The position numbers and the translations under genes were made by a program. This document shows, piece by piece, positions 46,628 to 55,337 of a stretch of 57,378 nucleotides of DNA. Source of the stretch: DASPWW01 sp035637595. GTDB lineage: Bacteria > Actinomycetota > Thermoleophilia > Solirubrobacterales > 70-9. The first letter of the stretch is position 1. Each line of letters starts with the position of its first letter. The stretch lies in assembly GCA_035637595.1 (NCBI GenBank), contig DASPWW010000020.1, positions 1 through 57,378 of the forward strand, in the 5' to 3' direction. The notes under the pieces were generated by a model. That model saw nothing but the letters and a program-made list of their open reading frames with translations, was not told the DNA's origin and did not search any database.

Positions 46628-47410
46628 ATGGCAGCCACATCCGGCGACGACACCTCGCGCATCGGCTCGATCCTCAAGGAGGAGCGTGTCCGTCAGGGCC
46701 TCGAGATCGGCGCGGTCGAGGCGCGCACGAAGATCCGCGCGAAATACCTGCGCGCAATCGAGAACGAGGACTGGGACGTCCTTCCCGGAGCGGCCTACAC
46801 GCGGGGGTTCCTGCGCACATACGCCGGCATCCTGGGGCTCGACGCCGAGGCGCTGGTCGACGAGTACCGAGCCAGGTTCGAGGAGCATGAGAGCCAGCCG
46901 GTCGGGATCGCCGAACCGGTGCTGCGCGGAGGCATACCCCGCGAGGGCGAGCGGCCGCGCATCGATCGCCGCCTCGTCGTCGGCCTCCTGGTCGCGGGCC
47001 TCGCCGTGCTGCTGCTCGTGCTCGGGCTCACGGGAGGCTCCGACGAGGAGAAGGGCGAGCCCGCCGCCCAGCGCAAGAACCAACCGGGTCATCACAAGCA
47101 CAAGCAGCAGAACAACGAGCCCGTGCCGGACACCGTGAAGCTCGACGTAACCGCGCGGTCCGACTCCGAGGTTTGTCTCGTCTCGCAGGGCGGCGCCGTC
47201 CTGCTCGACAACAAGCTGATGGAGACCGGTGACGAGGAGACGTTCGAGTCGGACACGTTCGACCTCAGCCTCGGGTTCGGCGCGGTGGAGCTTTCGGTCA
47301 ACGACGAGTCCCAGCGTCTCAGGGCAACCCCCGACGCTCCGCTCACCTGGGAGATCGCACCGCGGGGGGTCCGTGCGCCCGTCGCAGACCCGGACCCCGA
47401 CTGCCCGTGA
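46628..47410 (+). CDS. RodZ-like helix-turn-helix membrane protein
   Basis: 260 aa. Cytoplasmic HTH domain at residues about 10-80 (GSILKEERVRQGLEIGAVEARTKIRAKYLRAIENEDWDVLPGAAYTRGFLRTYAGILG), one transmembrane helix at about 117-137 (VVGLLVAGLAVLLLVLGL), a His/Lys/Gln-rich linker, and a C-terminal DUF4115-type beta domain outside the membrane. This is the RodZ architecture, linked to cell shape and MreB in other bacteria; here it lies between ftsK and cinA as in many actinobacteria. Overlaps cinA by GTGA. Confidence 0.88.
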   Translation: MAATSGDDTSRIGSILKEERVRQGLEIGAVEARTKIRAKYLRAIENEDWDVLPGAAYTRGFLRTYAGILGLDAEALVDEYRARFEEHESQPVGIAEPVLRGGIPREGERPRIDRRLVVGLLVAGLAVLLLVLGLTGGSDEEKGEPAAQRKNQPGHHKHKQQNNEPVPDTVKLDVTARSDSEVCLVSQGGAVLLDNKLMETGDEETFESDTFDLSLGFGAVELSVNDESQRLRATPDAPLTWEIAPRGVRAPVADPDPDCP

Positions 47411-48693
47411 GCTCCGACTCGGTCGTCAGGGCGGGGATCGTCGTCACGGGGACGGAGGTCCTGACCGGACGGGTGACGGACCGCAACGGCCCCTGGGTTT
47501 CGCAGCGCCTCGAGGAGCTCGGCGTCGAGGTCGCGCACATCCTGTGCGTCGGCGATCGGCGCGAGGACCTGCTCGACGCGCTGCGATTCTGCGCCGAGCA
47601 GGGGCTGGACCTCGTGGTGACGACGGGCGGACTGGGCCCGACCGCCGACGACCTCACGGCGGAGGTGGTTGGCAGGTTCGCGGGCCGGGAGCTGGTGCTC
47701 GACGAGGGAATGGAGGAGAAGATCGCGGCGGTGCTGCGCGGCTTCGCGCGCCGGTTTCGGATGGACCCCGAGGCGCTGCGGGTCGCGAACCGCAAGCAGG
47801 CCATGGTGCCCGAAGGGGCCAAGACGGTCGATCCCGCCGGTACCGCCCCGGGGCTCGTGGTGAGGGCGGACGCGATGACGATCATCGTGATGCCGGGGCC
47901 GCCGAGGGAGCTGCACGCGATGTGGCCGCATGCGCTAGAGACGGAGGAGGTGCACGAGGTGCTCGATCGGGCCCCTCCCTACAGGCTCGACGAGCTCCGA
48001 ATGTTCGGGATCCCGGAGTCCGAGCTCGCCAAGAGCCTGCGGGAGATCGAAGCCGAGGTGGACCTCTCGCCGCTGGAGATAACGACCTGCCTGCGTCAGG
48101 CGGAGCTCGTCGTCGACATTCGCAGCCGGCCGGGTGACGAGGAGCTCGCCCGGCAGGTGAGCGACGAGATCGTCGTGCGCCACCGGCGCCACGTCTTCAG
48201 CGTCGGGGGCGAGTCGATCGACGACCAGGTCGCCGAGCTTCTGGCGGGCCGCCGGATCGCGGTGGCCGAGTCGTGCACGGGAGGGCTGCTCGGCGCCCGG
48301 CTCACGCAGCGCCCCGGGTCCTCGGCGTATTTCGCGGGCGGGGTCGTCGCCTACTCGGACGAGGCGAAGGGGGACCTTCTCGACGTTCCCACCGATTTGA
48401 TTGCGACCCGCGGCGCGGTCTCACCCGAGGTCGCCGAGGCGATGGCGGACGGCGCGCTGGTGCGTTTCAACGCCGACGTGGCGTGCGCCGTCACGGGCAT
48501 TGCGGGTCCGGACGGCGGCACCGAGGACAAGCCGGTGGGCTACGTCTGCTTCTGCGCCAAGCTCTCCGACGGGACGGTGCTGGCCCGCGATCCGCGGCTG
48601 CCCGGCGGCCGCGACGACGTGCGCGACCGCTCGGTCACGGTCGCCATGCACCTGCTGCGAATGCTGCTGCGCGGGGAGGAGCCGCCGCTGTGA
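47407..48693 (+). CDS. cinA: CinA-family nicotinamide-nucleotide amidohydrolase / ADP-ribose pyrophosphatase
   Basis: 428 aa. N-terminal MoaB/COG1058 domain (AGIVVTGTEVLTGRVTDRNGPWVSQRLEELG, TTGGLGPTADDLTAEVV, VMPGPPRELHAMWP) and C-terminal PncC domain (VAESCTGGLLGARLT, FAGGVVAYSDEAKGDLLDV, GIAGPDGGTEDKPVG). Recycles NMN and removes damaged pyridine nucleotides; often clustered with recA. The GTG start overlaps the rodZ-like gene. Confidence 0.94.
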   Translation: MSSDSVVRAGIVVTGTEVLTGRVTDRNGPWVSQRLEELGVEVAHILCVGDRREDLLDALRFCAEQGLDLVVTTGGLGPTADDLTAEVVGRFAGRELVLDEGMEEKIAAVLRGFARRFRMDPEALRVANRKQAMVPEGAKTVDPAGTAPGLVVRADAMTIIVMPGPPRELHAMWPHALETEEVHEVLDRAPPYRLDELRMFGIPESELAKSLREIEAEVDLSPLEITTCLRQAELVVDIRSRPGDEELARQVSDEIVVRHRRHVFSVGGESIDDQVAELLAGRRIAVAESCTGGLLGARLTQRPGSSAYFAGGVVAYSDEAKGDLLDVPTDLIATRGAVSPEVAEAMADGALVRFNADVACAVTGIAGPDGGTEDKPVGYVCFCAKLSDGTVLARDPRLPGGRDDVRDRSVTVAMHLLRMLLRGEEPPL

Positions 48694-49820
48694 GCGAGGT
48701 CGAGCCGTTCGCGGTCTCGCTCTCCGAGCAGGCGCTGGGGGACCTGCACGAGCGGCTGCGGCGCACGCGCTGGCCCGAACAGCCGGCGGGACTCGGCTGG
48801 GAGCTGGGCGTCGACATCGACTACCTGCGCGAGCTGTGCGCGTACTGGCTCGAGGGTTACGACCCGGTGCGGCTCGAGGACTCGCTCAACGCGTTTCCCA
48901 ACTGGCGTTGGGACGGCATCCACTTCCTGTGGGAGCGCGCCGACGGCGGTGGGGGCCTCCCGGTGATGCTGGTGCACGGCTGGCCCGGGGGGCCGATCGA
49001 GTTCCGCGACGTGATTCCGCGCCTCGTCGATGCCGGGCACGACGTGATCGTGCCGTCGCTGCCCGGCTACGCGTTTTCGGACGCGCCTGAGGAGCCGCTC
49101 AACACCGCCGGAGTCGCGCGCCGGTTCGCGGCGCTGATGAAGGCTCTGGGCTACGAGCGCTACGCGCTCCAGGGCGGCGACTGGGGCGCGGCGATCACGT
49201 TCCAGATGGCTCACCTGGCACCGGAGCGCGTGGCGGCGCTGCACCTGAATGCGGTGTCGGTCCTGCCGGCCCCGGCCGACCTCAGCGATCCGCCGCTGTC
49301 CGAGGCAGAGCAGGACTTCATCCAGCGCGGCGTGCGGTGGCGCAACCGCAGCGGGCACCATCTGCTGCTGCACTCGGCGGCGCCCGACGCCGTCTCGGTC
49401 GCGTTCAACGACTCCCCGGCCGGGCTCGCCGGCTGGCTGCTCGAGAAATACCGCGTGTGGAGCGACTGCGAGGGCGAGGTCGAGCGCCGCTTTTCGAAGG
49501 ACGATCTGTGCGACTTCTTCACGATGTACTGGGCGACGGGGACGATCGCGCCCTCGCTGCGCCTCTACTGGGCCGAGCGCCGCGACCGCTCCCGGCTGCC
49601 CGCGGGCGAGCGCGTCACGGTCCCGGCCGCTGTCGCCGACTTCCCGATCGACATCGTCCCCGCGCCGCGCGACTGGGCCGAGCGCCTGCTCGCCGACATC
49701 CGCCGCTGGACCGAGATGCCGCGCGGCGGCCACTTCGCCGCCTTCGAGGAGCCCGAGCTGCTATCCGACGACGTGATCGCGTTCCTGGGCGAAGTCGACT
49801 CGGGGACGGGCCAGGCATGA
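48690..49820 (+). CDS. epoxide hydrolase (EHN-type alpha/beta hydrolase)
   Basis: 376 aa from the GTG at 48690. N-terminal EHN domain (residues about 5-110: FAVSLSEQALGDLHERLRRTRWP, IHFLWERA), oxyanion HGWPGGP, nucleophile Asp164 in QGGDWGA and C-terminal His in MPRGGHFAAFEEPE. The full architecture matches microsomal-type epoxide hydrolases and juvenile-hormone-epoxide-hydrolase-like proteins. Opens epoxides to diols; natural substrate unknown. It overlaps both cinA (GTGA) and the deazaflavin oxidoreductase (ATGA), so the three genes form an operon. Confidence 0.92.
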   Translation: MSEVEPFAVSLSEQALGDLHERLRRTRWPEQPAGLGWELGVDIDYLRELCAYWLEGYDPVRLEDSLNAFPNWRWDGIHFLWERADGGGGLPVMLVHGWPGGPIEFRDVIPRLVDAGHDVIVPSLPGYAFSDAPEEPLNTAGVARRFAALMKALGYERYALQGGDWGAAITFQMAHLAPERVAALHLNAVSVLPAPADLSDPPLSEAEQDFIQRGVRWRNRSGHHLLLHSAAPDAVSVAFNDSPAGLAGWLLEKYRVWSDCEGEVERRFSKDDLCDFFTMYWATGTIAPSLRLYWAERRDRSRLPAGERVTVPAAVADFPIDIVPAPRDWAERLLADIRRWTEMPRGGHFAAFEEPELLSDDVIAFLGEVDSGTGQA

Positions 49821-50332
49821 CCGAGGGGCCGAGTTACGTCGACGGCAAGTACGTCGCCGAGCGACGGCGAAATCCACTGGTGCAAACGTCGCTCGGCGGC
49901 CGGGTGCTCAGCGCGTCCCAGCTTCCGTGGTTCAGCGTCCTTCCCCCGAAGGGCTTCGGCGTTCTCACGACCACGGGTCGCAAGACGGGAAAGACGCGCC
50001 GGCGATGCGTTCGCGCGATCCGCCGGGGCGACAGGGCGTACCTGGTCGCGATCGGCGGCGAGTTCTCCGGCTGGCTGAAGAACGTCCGCGCGACCCCCGA
50101 GGTGCGGCTGCGCATCCGCGGCGGGACGTTTTCGGGCATCGCGCGGGAGCTGCGTGACGATTCAGAGAGACAGGAGGCGATGACCGCATTCTGCGAGACG
50201 GTCAACCCTTTCGATTACGCCGAGTGCCGTGCGCACCGGAGAGGCCGTCCCACGCGCTCGAAGGTCAGGGAGCTGCACCGCACCTGGTTTCAGGGCGGAG
50301 TTCCGCTCGTGGTCGAGCTGCGGCCCGACTAG
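49817..50332 (+). CDS. nitroreductase/deazaflavin (F420)-dependent oxidoreductase, Ddn-like
   Basis: 171 aa from the ATG at 49817. Split beta-barrel family with PPKGFGVLTTTGRKTGKTRRRCVRAI, LVAIGGEFSGWLKNVRATPEVRLRIRGG and a C-terminal LPVVVEL-like strand (VPLVVELRPD). Homologues bind coenzyme F420 or related flavins, but this short branch has members that lack activity. It is coupled to the epoxide hydrolase, suggesting reductive handling of the same lipophilic compounds. Its stop overlaps the stop of the small minus-strand gene (CTAG shared). Confidence 0.85.
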   Translation: MTEGPSYVDGKYVAERRRNPLVQTSLGGRVLSASQLPWFSVLPPKGFGVLTTTGRKTGKTRRRCVRAIRRGDRAYLVAIGGEFSGWLKNVRATPEVRLRIRGGTFSGIARELRDDSERQEAMTAFCETVNPFDYAECRAHRRGRPTRSKVRELHRTWFQGGVPLVVELRPD

Positions 50333-50550
50333 TCAGCCAGCAGGCGGAGGTGCGCCTGCCACTCGGAATCGATCCGGGCAAGCGCCTCGAAGACGATCGC
50401 CTGCAGCTCATCCTCGTCCTGCGTATCGGAGTCGAAGGTGGCGCACTCGAACTCCGGGTCGTAGCCGACAGGGATGTCGAGGGCCTCGCCGGCGTCGTTC
50501 GCGAGCTGCTCGGCCTTGGGGCCGATCGCCTCGAGCGTGAGGATCGCCAT
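50329..50550 (-). CDS. small acidic protein, unknown function
   Basis: 73 aa from the ATG at 50550 (MAILTLEAIGPKAEQLANDAGEALDIPVGYDPEF). Acidic, no membrane segment, single Cys. I recognise no family. Support comes from an upstream TAATGT 8 nt before the ATG, the fit between convergent neighbours (the two stops share the tetramer CTAG) and ordinary codon use. A shadow frame cannot be excluded. Confidence 0.55.
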   Translation of the reverse strand: MAILTLEAIGPKAEQLANDAGEALDIPVGYDPEFECATFDSDTQDEDELQAIVFEALARIDSEWQAHLRLLAD

Positions 50551-50558
50551 CGCGAGCC

Positions 50559-50564
50559 ACATTA
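50559..50564 (-). promoter_or_regulatory. -10 element TAATGT ahead of the small acidic ORF
   Basis: On the minus strand TAATGT is followed by 8 nt and the ATG at 50550. Confidence 0.4.
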
Positions 50565-50628
50565 CTCGTCGGCACACGGTTGTCCGTCACTGATTGCGCG
50601 CTCAGCCTGGATCGGGTTGGATATCCGA

Positions 50629-51987
50629 ATGCGGCGAGGGTGGCGAAGAGCGGGTCGAGTCGGCGTCGCCCTGGTCGTCCTCCTGCTCGCCGCGCCCTCG
50701 GTCGCCGCGGGTCGAGAGCCGCTCGACATCCAGCTGTTCGCGAAGATCGGGCCCCCGGGCCAGCCGGAACCGGTGGCGGTGGGCCCCGACGGTCGCGTCT
50801 ACGTCGGCACGAACCAGCTCGGGCATGGCGATGCCGATGCGCCGTCGAAGGTCTTGGCGTTCTCGGCCAACGGCGAGCTTCTACGCGAATACGAGCTGCG
50901 CGGTCAGCCGCTCGACCAGGACCACGGCATCCAGGGTCTGGTCTTCGACCGCGACGGGCTCCTGTACGTGCTCGACCGTTCCGCGGACCCCCGCGTCGTG
51001 GTCCTCGACCCGGCAACGGGAGACCAGGAGAGATACGCCAGCTTTCGCGACGTTCCGCCGTGCAGCGGCACGCCCGACGGCAATTGCTCCCAAACCGTCA
51101 ACGACTCGCCGGCCGGCCCCGACTACGCGGTCTTCTCGGCAACGGGCGACCTCTACGTCACCGACATCGACCAGGCGTTGATCTGGAAGGTGCCCGCGGG
51201 CGGCGGCGACGCCGAGATCTGGCTGTCCGACCCCCGGCTGGAGAGCCTCTACGGGCCGAACGGAATCCAGTTCATGGCCGACGGCCGGACGCTTCTGTTC
51301 GCGAACACCGCGTCGAACCCGCTCGCCGGCAACCCGCTTACCGGACGCCTCTACACGGTCCAGGTGCAGGCGGACGGCGGTTCCGGCGAGCTGACGCAGG
51401 TCTGGGAGAGCCTGCCGGTCGACGCGCCGGACGGCATCGCGATCGCCGAGTCGGGCAACGTCTACGTCGCTCTCGCCGGCGCCAACCAGGTTCTTTTGCT
51501 CTCACCCCAGTTCACCGAGATCGCGCGCGCCCCAGCCGACCCGGTGGCCAACCAGGCCCTGCCGGTACCGCTGGACGGGCCGGCCAGCATCGCCTTCCTC
51601 GGCGACCGGCTGCTCGTCACCAACCATTCGCCGATACGCGGCGACCCGGCCAGCTGGGCGATCCTCGACGTCTTCGCCGGCGAGCCCGGGCTACCGCTGA
51701 ACTACCCGGGGATCTTCCGCCCGCAGCTGCGGATCGAGCTGCTCGCGGTTCGCTCGGGACCTCACGGGCGCATCCGCCTGCGCGTCCGCGTCACGCGCGA
51801 TCTCGCGGCGCTCGAGGTCCCCGTCGACAGAGCGAAGGTGCGGGCGCGGGGCGAGCGGGCACGGACCAACGAGCGCGGGATCGGAAGGCTGGCGGTTCGG
51901 CCCCGCGACAACGGGCGGATCGTCGTCAAGGCCGAGAAGCCGGGCTTCGCCGCGACCAAGGTGACGGCGCACCACAGGCCGAAATGA
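50629..51987 (+). CDS. secreted NHL/SMP-30-like beta-propeller protein
   Basis: 452 aa from the ATG at 50629. A signal peptide (hydrophobic residues about 11-24, ending SVAAG) is followed by a six-bladed-propeller-like region with repeating strands of the form PDGRVYVGT, RDGLLYVLDRS, ATGDLYVTDIDQALIWKV, ADGRTLLFAN, ESGNVYVALAGANQVLLL and LGDRLLVTNHS. Residues about 365-452 form a separate Arg-rich beta domain that resembles a carboxypeptidase regulatory-like Ig domain. Sugar-lactone or scaffold roles occur in this superfamily; none can be assigned here. Confidence 0.75.
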   Translation: MRRGWRRAGRVGVALVVLLLAAPSVAAGREPLDIQLFAKIGPPGQPEPVAVGPDGRVYVGTNQLGHGDADAPSKVLAFSANGELLREYELRGQPLDQDHGIQGLVFDRDGLLYVLDRSADPRVVVLDPATGDQERYASFRDVPPCSGTPDGNCSQTVNDSPAGPDYAVFSATGDLYVTDIDQALIWKVPAGGGDAEIWLSDPRLESLYGPNGIQFMADGRTLLFANTASNPLAGNPLTGRLYTVQVQADGGSGELTQVWESLPVDAPDGIAIAESGNVYVALAGANQVLLLSPQFTEIARAPADPVANQALPVPLDGPASIAFLGDRLLVTNHSPIRGDPASWAILDVFAGEPGLPLNYPGIFRPQLRIELLAVRSGPHGRIRLRVRVTRDLAALEVPVDRAKVRARGERARTNERGIGRLAVRPRDNGRIVVKAEKPGFAATKVTAHHRPK

Positions 51988-52045
51988 TGCCGAGACGGAG
52001 CGTGATGAGGCCATAGCCCATAAATAGCTGCAGAGGTCGCCGGCT

Positions 52046-52951
52046 TCAGGAGTCGCCGAAGAAGCTCAGCGCGCGGTCGCGGACGAGGTTGGGCGCCTCG
52101 TCGGCGATGAAGTGGCCCACGCCGGGGACGAGCTCGACTGAGAAGTCGTCGGCACGGCGCTCGGCGCCCTCGAGCCACTCCGCTTTCATGACGTGGTCGC
52201 CCGTTCCGAATAGCAGCAGGGTAGGAGGCTGAAAGTGCTGACGCCGGTAGCGGCCGCGCAGCAGCTCGGGAATCTCGCGCAGCTGGAACGTGCGGTAGTA
52301 CTGGACGCTGGCGTTGGCGCGGGCCGGCTGGCGCAACGGGCCGAGCAGCGCATTGCGGTCCTCCTCGGACCACGAGATGCCCCCAACCCAGCGCAGCACC
52401 GCGTTGCCCGAGGCGAGGCCGCGGACGGCGGCCGGGCCGAGGCCCGGGGACGCGAGCACCCATTGGTACCAGAAGCGCCACGTGCCGATGAGGGCACGGC
52501 CGCTGATCTCGGTGAACGGGGGCATGATGTTGAGCGCGAGGAAACGCTCGATCCGCTCGGGCTCGCGAAACCCGATCAGGAAGCCGACCCAGCCGCCCCA
52601 GTCGTGGCCGACGAGCCTGAAGCGTTCGACCTCGAGGGCGTCGAGCAGCGCGAGGACGTCGGTGGCGAGGTTCTCCTTCTCGTAGCCGCGGGGTGGTGCG
52701 TCGGTCCATCCGAGCCCGCGCAGGTCGGGGCAGATCACGCGGTGGCGCTCGGCGAGCGGACCGATCAGGTGCCGCCACTCGTACCAGTGCTGCGGCCAGC
52801 CGTGCAGCATCACGAGGGGGTCGCCCTCGCCGGCCTCCGCGACGTGCATCCGCAGTCCGTTGGCATCGACCAAGCGGTGCTCGACGCCGGCGACCTTGGG
52901 CATCCCGGCGAGATCGGCGCGAGACTCCATGGCCATGCTGGTCGCGATCAT
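52046..52951 (-). CDS. alpha/beta hydrolase (epoxide hydrolase / dehalogenase type)
   Basis: 301 aa from the ATG at 52951; ATGs at 52936 and 52930 are alternatives. Oxyanion HGWPQHWYEW, ICPDLRGLGWTDAP, nucleophile Asp117 in GHDWGGWVGF and C-terminal His in PGVGHFIADEAP. HGWP plus GHDWGG is typical of soluble epoxide hydrolases and fluoroacetate dehalogenase relatives. It is the third alpha/beta hydrolase in the window and is divergent from thpR. Confidence 0.85.
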   Translation of the reverse strand: MIATSMAMESRADLAGMPKVAGVEHRLVDANGLRMHVAEAGEGDPLVMLHGWPQHWYEWRHLIGPLAERHRVICPDLRGLGWTDAPPRGYEKENLATDVLALLDALEVERFRLVGHDWGGWVGFLIGFREPERIERFLALNIMPPFTEISGRALIGTWRFWYQWVLASPGLGPAAVRGLASGNAVLRWVGGISWSEEDRNALLGPLRQPARANASVQYYRTFQLREIPELLRGRYRRQHFQPPTLLLFGTGDHVMKAEWLEGAERRADDFSVELVPGVGHFIADEAPNLVRDRALSFFGDS

Positions 52952-53022
52952 CGCACGTGATCCTCGATTGATCCGTGTGAGCGGCGTCGCGTTCAGCGCG
53001 CCCTTCGGCGGTCCCGCTGGCG

Positions 53023-53028
53023 TAGGTT
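53023..53028 (+). promoter_or_regulatory. -10 element TAGGTT, leaderless promoter of thpR-recA
   Basis: TAGGTT is followed by exactly 7 nt and the GTG at 53036. No LexA-type GAAC-N4-GTTC box is seen nearby. Confidence 0.5.
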
Positions 53029-53035
53029 GACGGCG

Positions 53036-53677
53036 GTGGCGAAGGAGAGGTTGAAGAGCCCCCGGGCGCGGCTGTTCGTCGCGCTCGACCTTCCCGACGA
53101 GATCCGCCGCGGCCTCGCGGCGTGGCAGCGCGACGGGCTGACGGCCGAGGAGCTGCGGCCCTCGCCTCCCGAGACCCTGCACATGACGCTCGCCTTCCTG
53201 GGCTACCACCCGGAGCGCGAGCTGGAACGGATCGCCGAGGCGGCAACCGGGATCGAGGCGGAGGCGCCGGAGGCGCGGCTGCTGCCCGACCCCATCCCGG
53301 TCCCGCGCGGCAGCCGCCCGCGCCTGTTCGCGATCGACGCCGAGAGCCCCGGCGCGATCGCGCTCCAGGCGAAGGTCGAGGCGAGCCTGGTCGAGGCGGG
53401 GTTCTACAAGCCCGAGAAGCGCGCCTTCTGGCCCCATCTGACGGTCGCCCGGGTGCGCTCCGAGCGCCGCCCGCCGGGAAGCGGCGCCAAGAAGCGCCGT
53501 TTTGCCCGCCCGATGCGCGTCGAGAGGCCTCCCGGACCGCTTCCGGAGACGCTCTTGGAGCCTTTTTTCTGCGTCCGAGTGACGCTCTACCGTTCTCTGC
53601 TCCGGTCGTCGGGCGCGGAGTACGTGTCCGTGGCCAACGTGGAGCTGCCGATCGCCGGCAGCGGAAAGGCAAGCTGA
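53036..53677 (+). CDS. thpR: RNA 2',3'-cyclic phosphodiesterase (2'-5' RNA ligase family)
   Basis: 213 aa from the GTG at 53036. Both catalytic HxTx motifs are present: LHMTLAFLG (His49, Thr51) and FWPHLTVARVR. SPRARLFVALDLPDE is the family N-terminus. An upstream TTG (53027) is in frame but lies inside the promoter box, so the GTG is preferred. The gene ends 1 nt before recA, giving a thpR-recA-recX unit. Confidence 0.92.
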   Translation: MAKERLKSPRARLFVALDLPDEIRRGLAAWQRDGLTAEELRPSPPETLHMTLAFLGYHPERELERIAEAATGIEAEAPEARLLPDPIPVPRGSRPRLFAIDAESPGAIALQAKVEASLVEAGFYKPEKRAFWPHLTVARVRSERRPPGSGAKKRRFARPMRVERPPGPLPETLLEPFFCVRVTLYRSLLRSSGAEYVSVANVELPIAGSGKAS

Positions 53678-53678
53678 G

Positions 53679-54821
53679 ATGGCAGATCAAAAGAGACCCC
53701 TGAGAGAGGCCAACGTCGCCAAGGACGCGAAGGCCAAGGACGCGGCGCTCAACGCCGCCGTGAGTCAGATCGAGCGCGAGTTCGGCCAGGGCTCGGTCAT
53801 GAAGCTCGGCGACAAGACCGCGGTCGAGGTCGAGGCGATCCCGACCGGCGCGCTGTCGCTCGACCTGGCCCTCGGGGTGGGCGGCGTCCCGCGCGGGCGC
53901 ATCGTCGAGATCTTCGGCCCCGAATCGTCGGGCAAGACGACGCTCGTCTACCACATCATCGCCGAGGCGCAGGCGCGCGGCGGGATCTGCGCCTTCGTCG
54001 ACGCCGAGCACGCCATCGACCCGATCTACGCCCGCCGCATCGGGCTCGACGTCGACGAGCTGCTCGTCTCGCAGCCCGATTACGGCGAGCAGGCGCTCGA
54101 GATCGTCGACGTGCTGGTTCGCTCCGGCGCCGTAGACGTGGTCGCGGTGGATTCCGTGGCGGCGCTCACCCCGCGGGTCGAGCTCGAGGGCCAGATGGGG
54201 GAGACCCAGGTCGGACTCCAGGCGCGGCTGATGTCCCAGGCGTTGCGCAAGCTCGCCGGCAACCTGAACCGGGCCAAGACCGTTTGCATCTTCACCAACC
54301 AGATCCGCGAGAAGATCGGGGTCAGCTTCGGGAGCCCCGAGACCCAGCCGGGGGGCCGGGCGCTCAAGTTCTACTCCTCCCAGCGTCTCGACCTGCGACG
54401 GATCGAGACCCTCAAGGAGGGGACCGAGGCCGTCGGAAATCGGGTCAAGGTGAAGGTGGTCAAGAACAAGGTCGCTGCGCCGTTCCGGCTCGCCGAGTTC
54501 GACATCGAGTACGGAACCGGGATCTCGAAGGAGGGCTGCATCCTCGACCTCGGCCTCGAGCACGGCCTCGTGCAGAAGTCGGGCTCGTTCTTCTCCTACG
54601 GCGAGTTGCGGCTCGGCCAGGGGCGCAACAACTCCAAGCAGTACCTCGGCGAGCACCCCGAGCTGGCCTCGGAGATCGAGGGCAAGATCTACGGCGCGCT
54701 GGGGATCGAGCAGCCCGCCGTGGCGCCGGCGCCGATCGCGGACGCCGCCGCCGAAGCCGAGGCCCCGGCGAAGGAAGCCAAGAAGGCCGAGGCCAAGCAG
54801 GCCGAGCGCAAGGCCGCCTAG
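53679..54821 (+). CDS. recA: recombinase RecA
   Basis: 380 aa. The start region DAALNAAVSQIEREFGQGSVMKLGD, Walker A GPESSGKTTL at about residue 79, CAFVDAEHAIDP, VVAVDSVAALTPR (Walker B), L2 loop NQIREKIGVSFGSPETQPGG, and an Ala/Glu/Lys-rich acidic C-terminal tail. No intein. Strand exchange and LexA coprotease. No SOS box is visible ahead of the thpR-recA unit, so either SOS control is weak or the box is diverged. Confidence 0.98.
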   Translation: MADQKRPLREANVAKDAKAKDAALNAAVSQIEREFGQGSVMKLGDKTAVEVEAIPTGALSLDLALGVGGVPRGRIVEIFGPESSGKTTLVYHIIAEAQARGGICAFVDAEHAIDPIYARRIGLDVDELLVSQPDYGEQALEIVDVLVRSGAVDVVAVDSVAALTPRVELEGQMGETQVGLQARLMSQALRKLAGNLNRAKTVCIFTNQIREKIGVSFGSPETQPGGRALKFYSSQRLDLRRIETLKEGTEAVGNRVKVKVVKNKVAAPFRLAEFDIEYGTGISKEGCILDLGLEHGLVQKSGSFFSYGELRLGQGRNNSKQYLGEHPELASEIEGKIYGALGIEQPAVAPAPIADAAAEAEAPAKEAKKAEAKQAERKAA

Positions 54822-54836
54822 CGGTTCCGCGGAGCC

Positions 54837-55289
54837 ATGGCGCGCGACGCCGACGCCTTCGAGCTGGCGTTGCGGGCGCTGGGGCGCAAGGAGCGCTCAA
54901 GCGCCGAGCTCGCCGAATGGCTGCGCGAGCGCGGGGCCGAGGAGGATGAGGTCGAAGTCGCCATCGGGCGCCTGACCGAGATCGGCGAGCTCGACGACGA
55001 GCGCTTCGCGGTTCGCTACGCGCAGGACAAGCGCGAGCTGGCCGGGTGGGGCGCGGAGCGGATCCGCGAGGCCCTGCTTGAGCGCGGGATCGCCCCGGAG
55101 CACGTCGAGGCGGCGGTCTGCTCCGACTCTGAGGAGATCCAGGTGCGCCGCGCCACCGACCTGCTCGCCCGTCGCGACCGTGGCCTTGGCTCCGATGCCG
55201 ACCGGGCGAGCGCGCTGGGCTACCTCACCCGGCGCGGCTACTCGTACGAGGTCGCCCACGAGGCGATCAGATCAGCCAGAGCGGAGTAG
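54837..55289 (+). CDS. recX: regulatory protein RecX
   Basis: 150 aa of three-helix repeats: FELALRALGRKERSSAELAEWLRERGAEEDEVEVAIGRL, LDDERFAVRYAQDKRELAGWGAERIREALLERGI, and a C-terminal LGYLTRRGYSYEVAHEAI. Modulates RecA filaments. It lies 15 nt after recA with a usable GGAG Shine-Dalgarno. Confidence 0.92.
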   Translation: MARDADAFELALRALGRKERSSAELAEWLRERGAEEDEVEVAIGRLTEIGELDDERFAVRYAQDKRELAGWGAERIREALLERGIAPEHVEAAVCSDSEEIQVRRATDLLARRDRGLGSDADRASALGYLTRRGYSYEVAHEAIRSARAE

Positions 55290-55292
55290 TCT
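55287..55292 (+). promoter_or_regulatory. -10 element TAGTCT ahead of the hypothetical gene
   Basis: TAGTCT overlaps the recX stop codon and lies 45 nt before the ATG at 55338, which would give a short leader. An in-frame TTG at 55308 is an alternative start. Confidence 0.3.
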
Positions 55293-55337
55293 CTGACGTC
55301 GGGCCCCTTGGGGGCGGAGGTCGACGAAGCGGGATTG

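Noticed and set aside
52952..53040. LexA/SOS box ahead of thpR-recA
   Set aside because: No GAAC-N4-GTTC-like palindrome could be found by eye.
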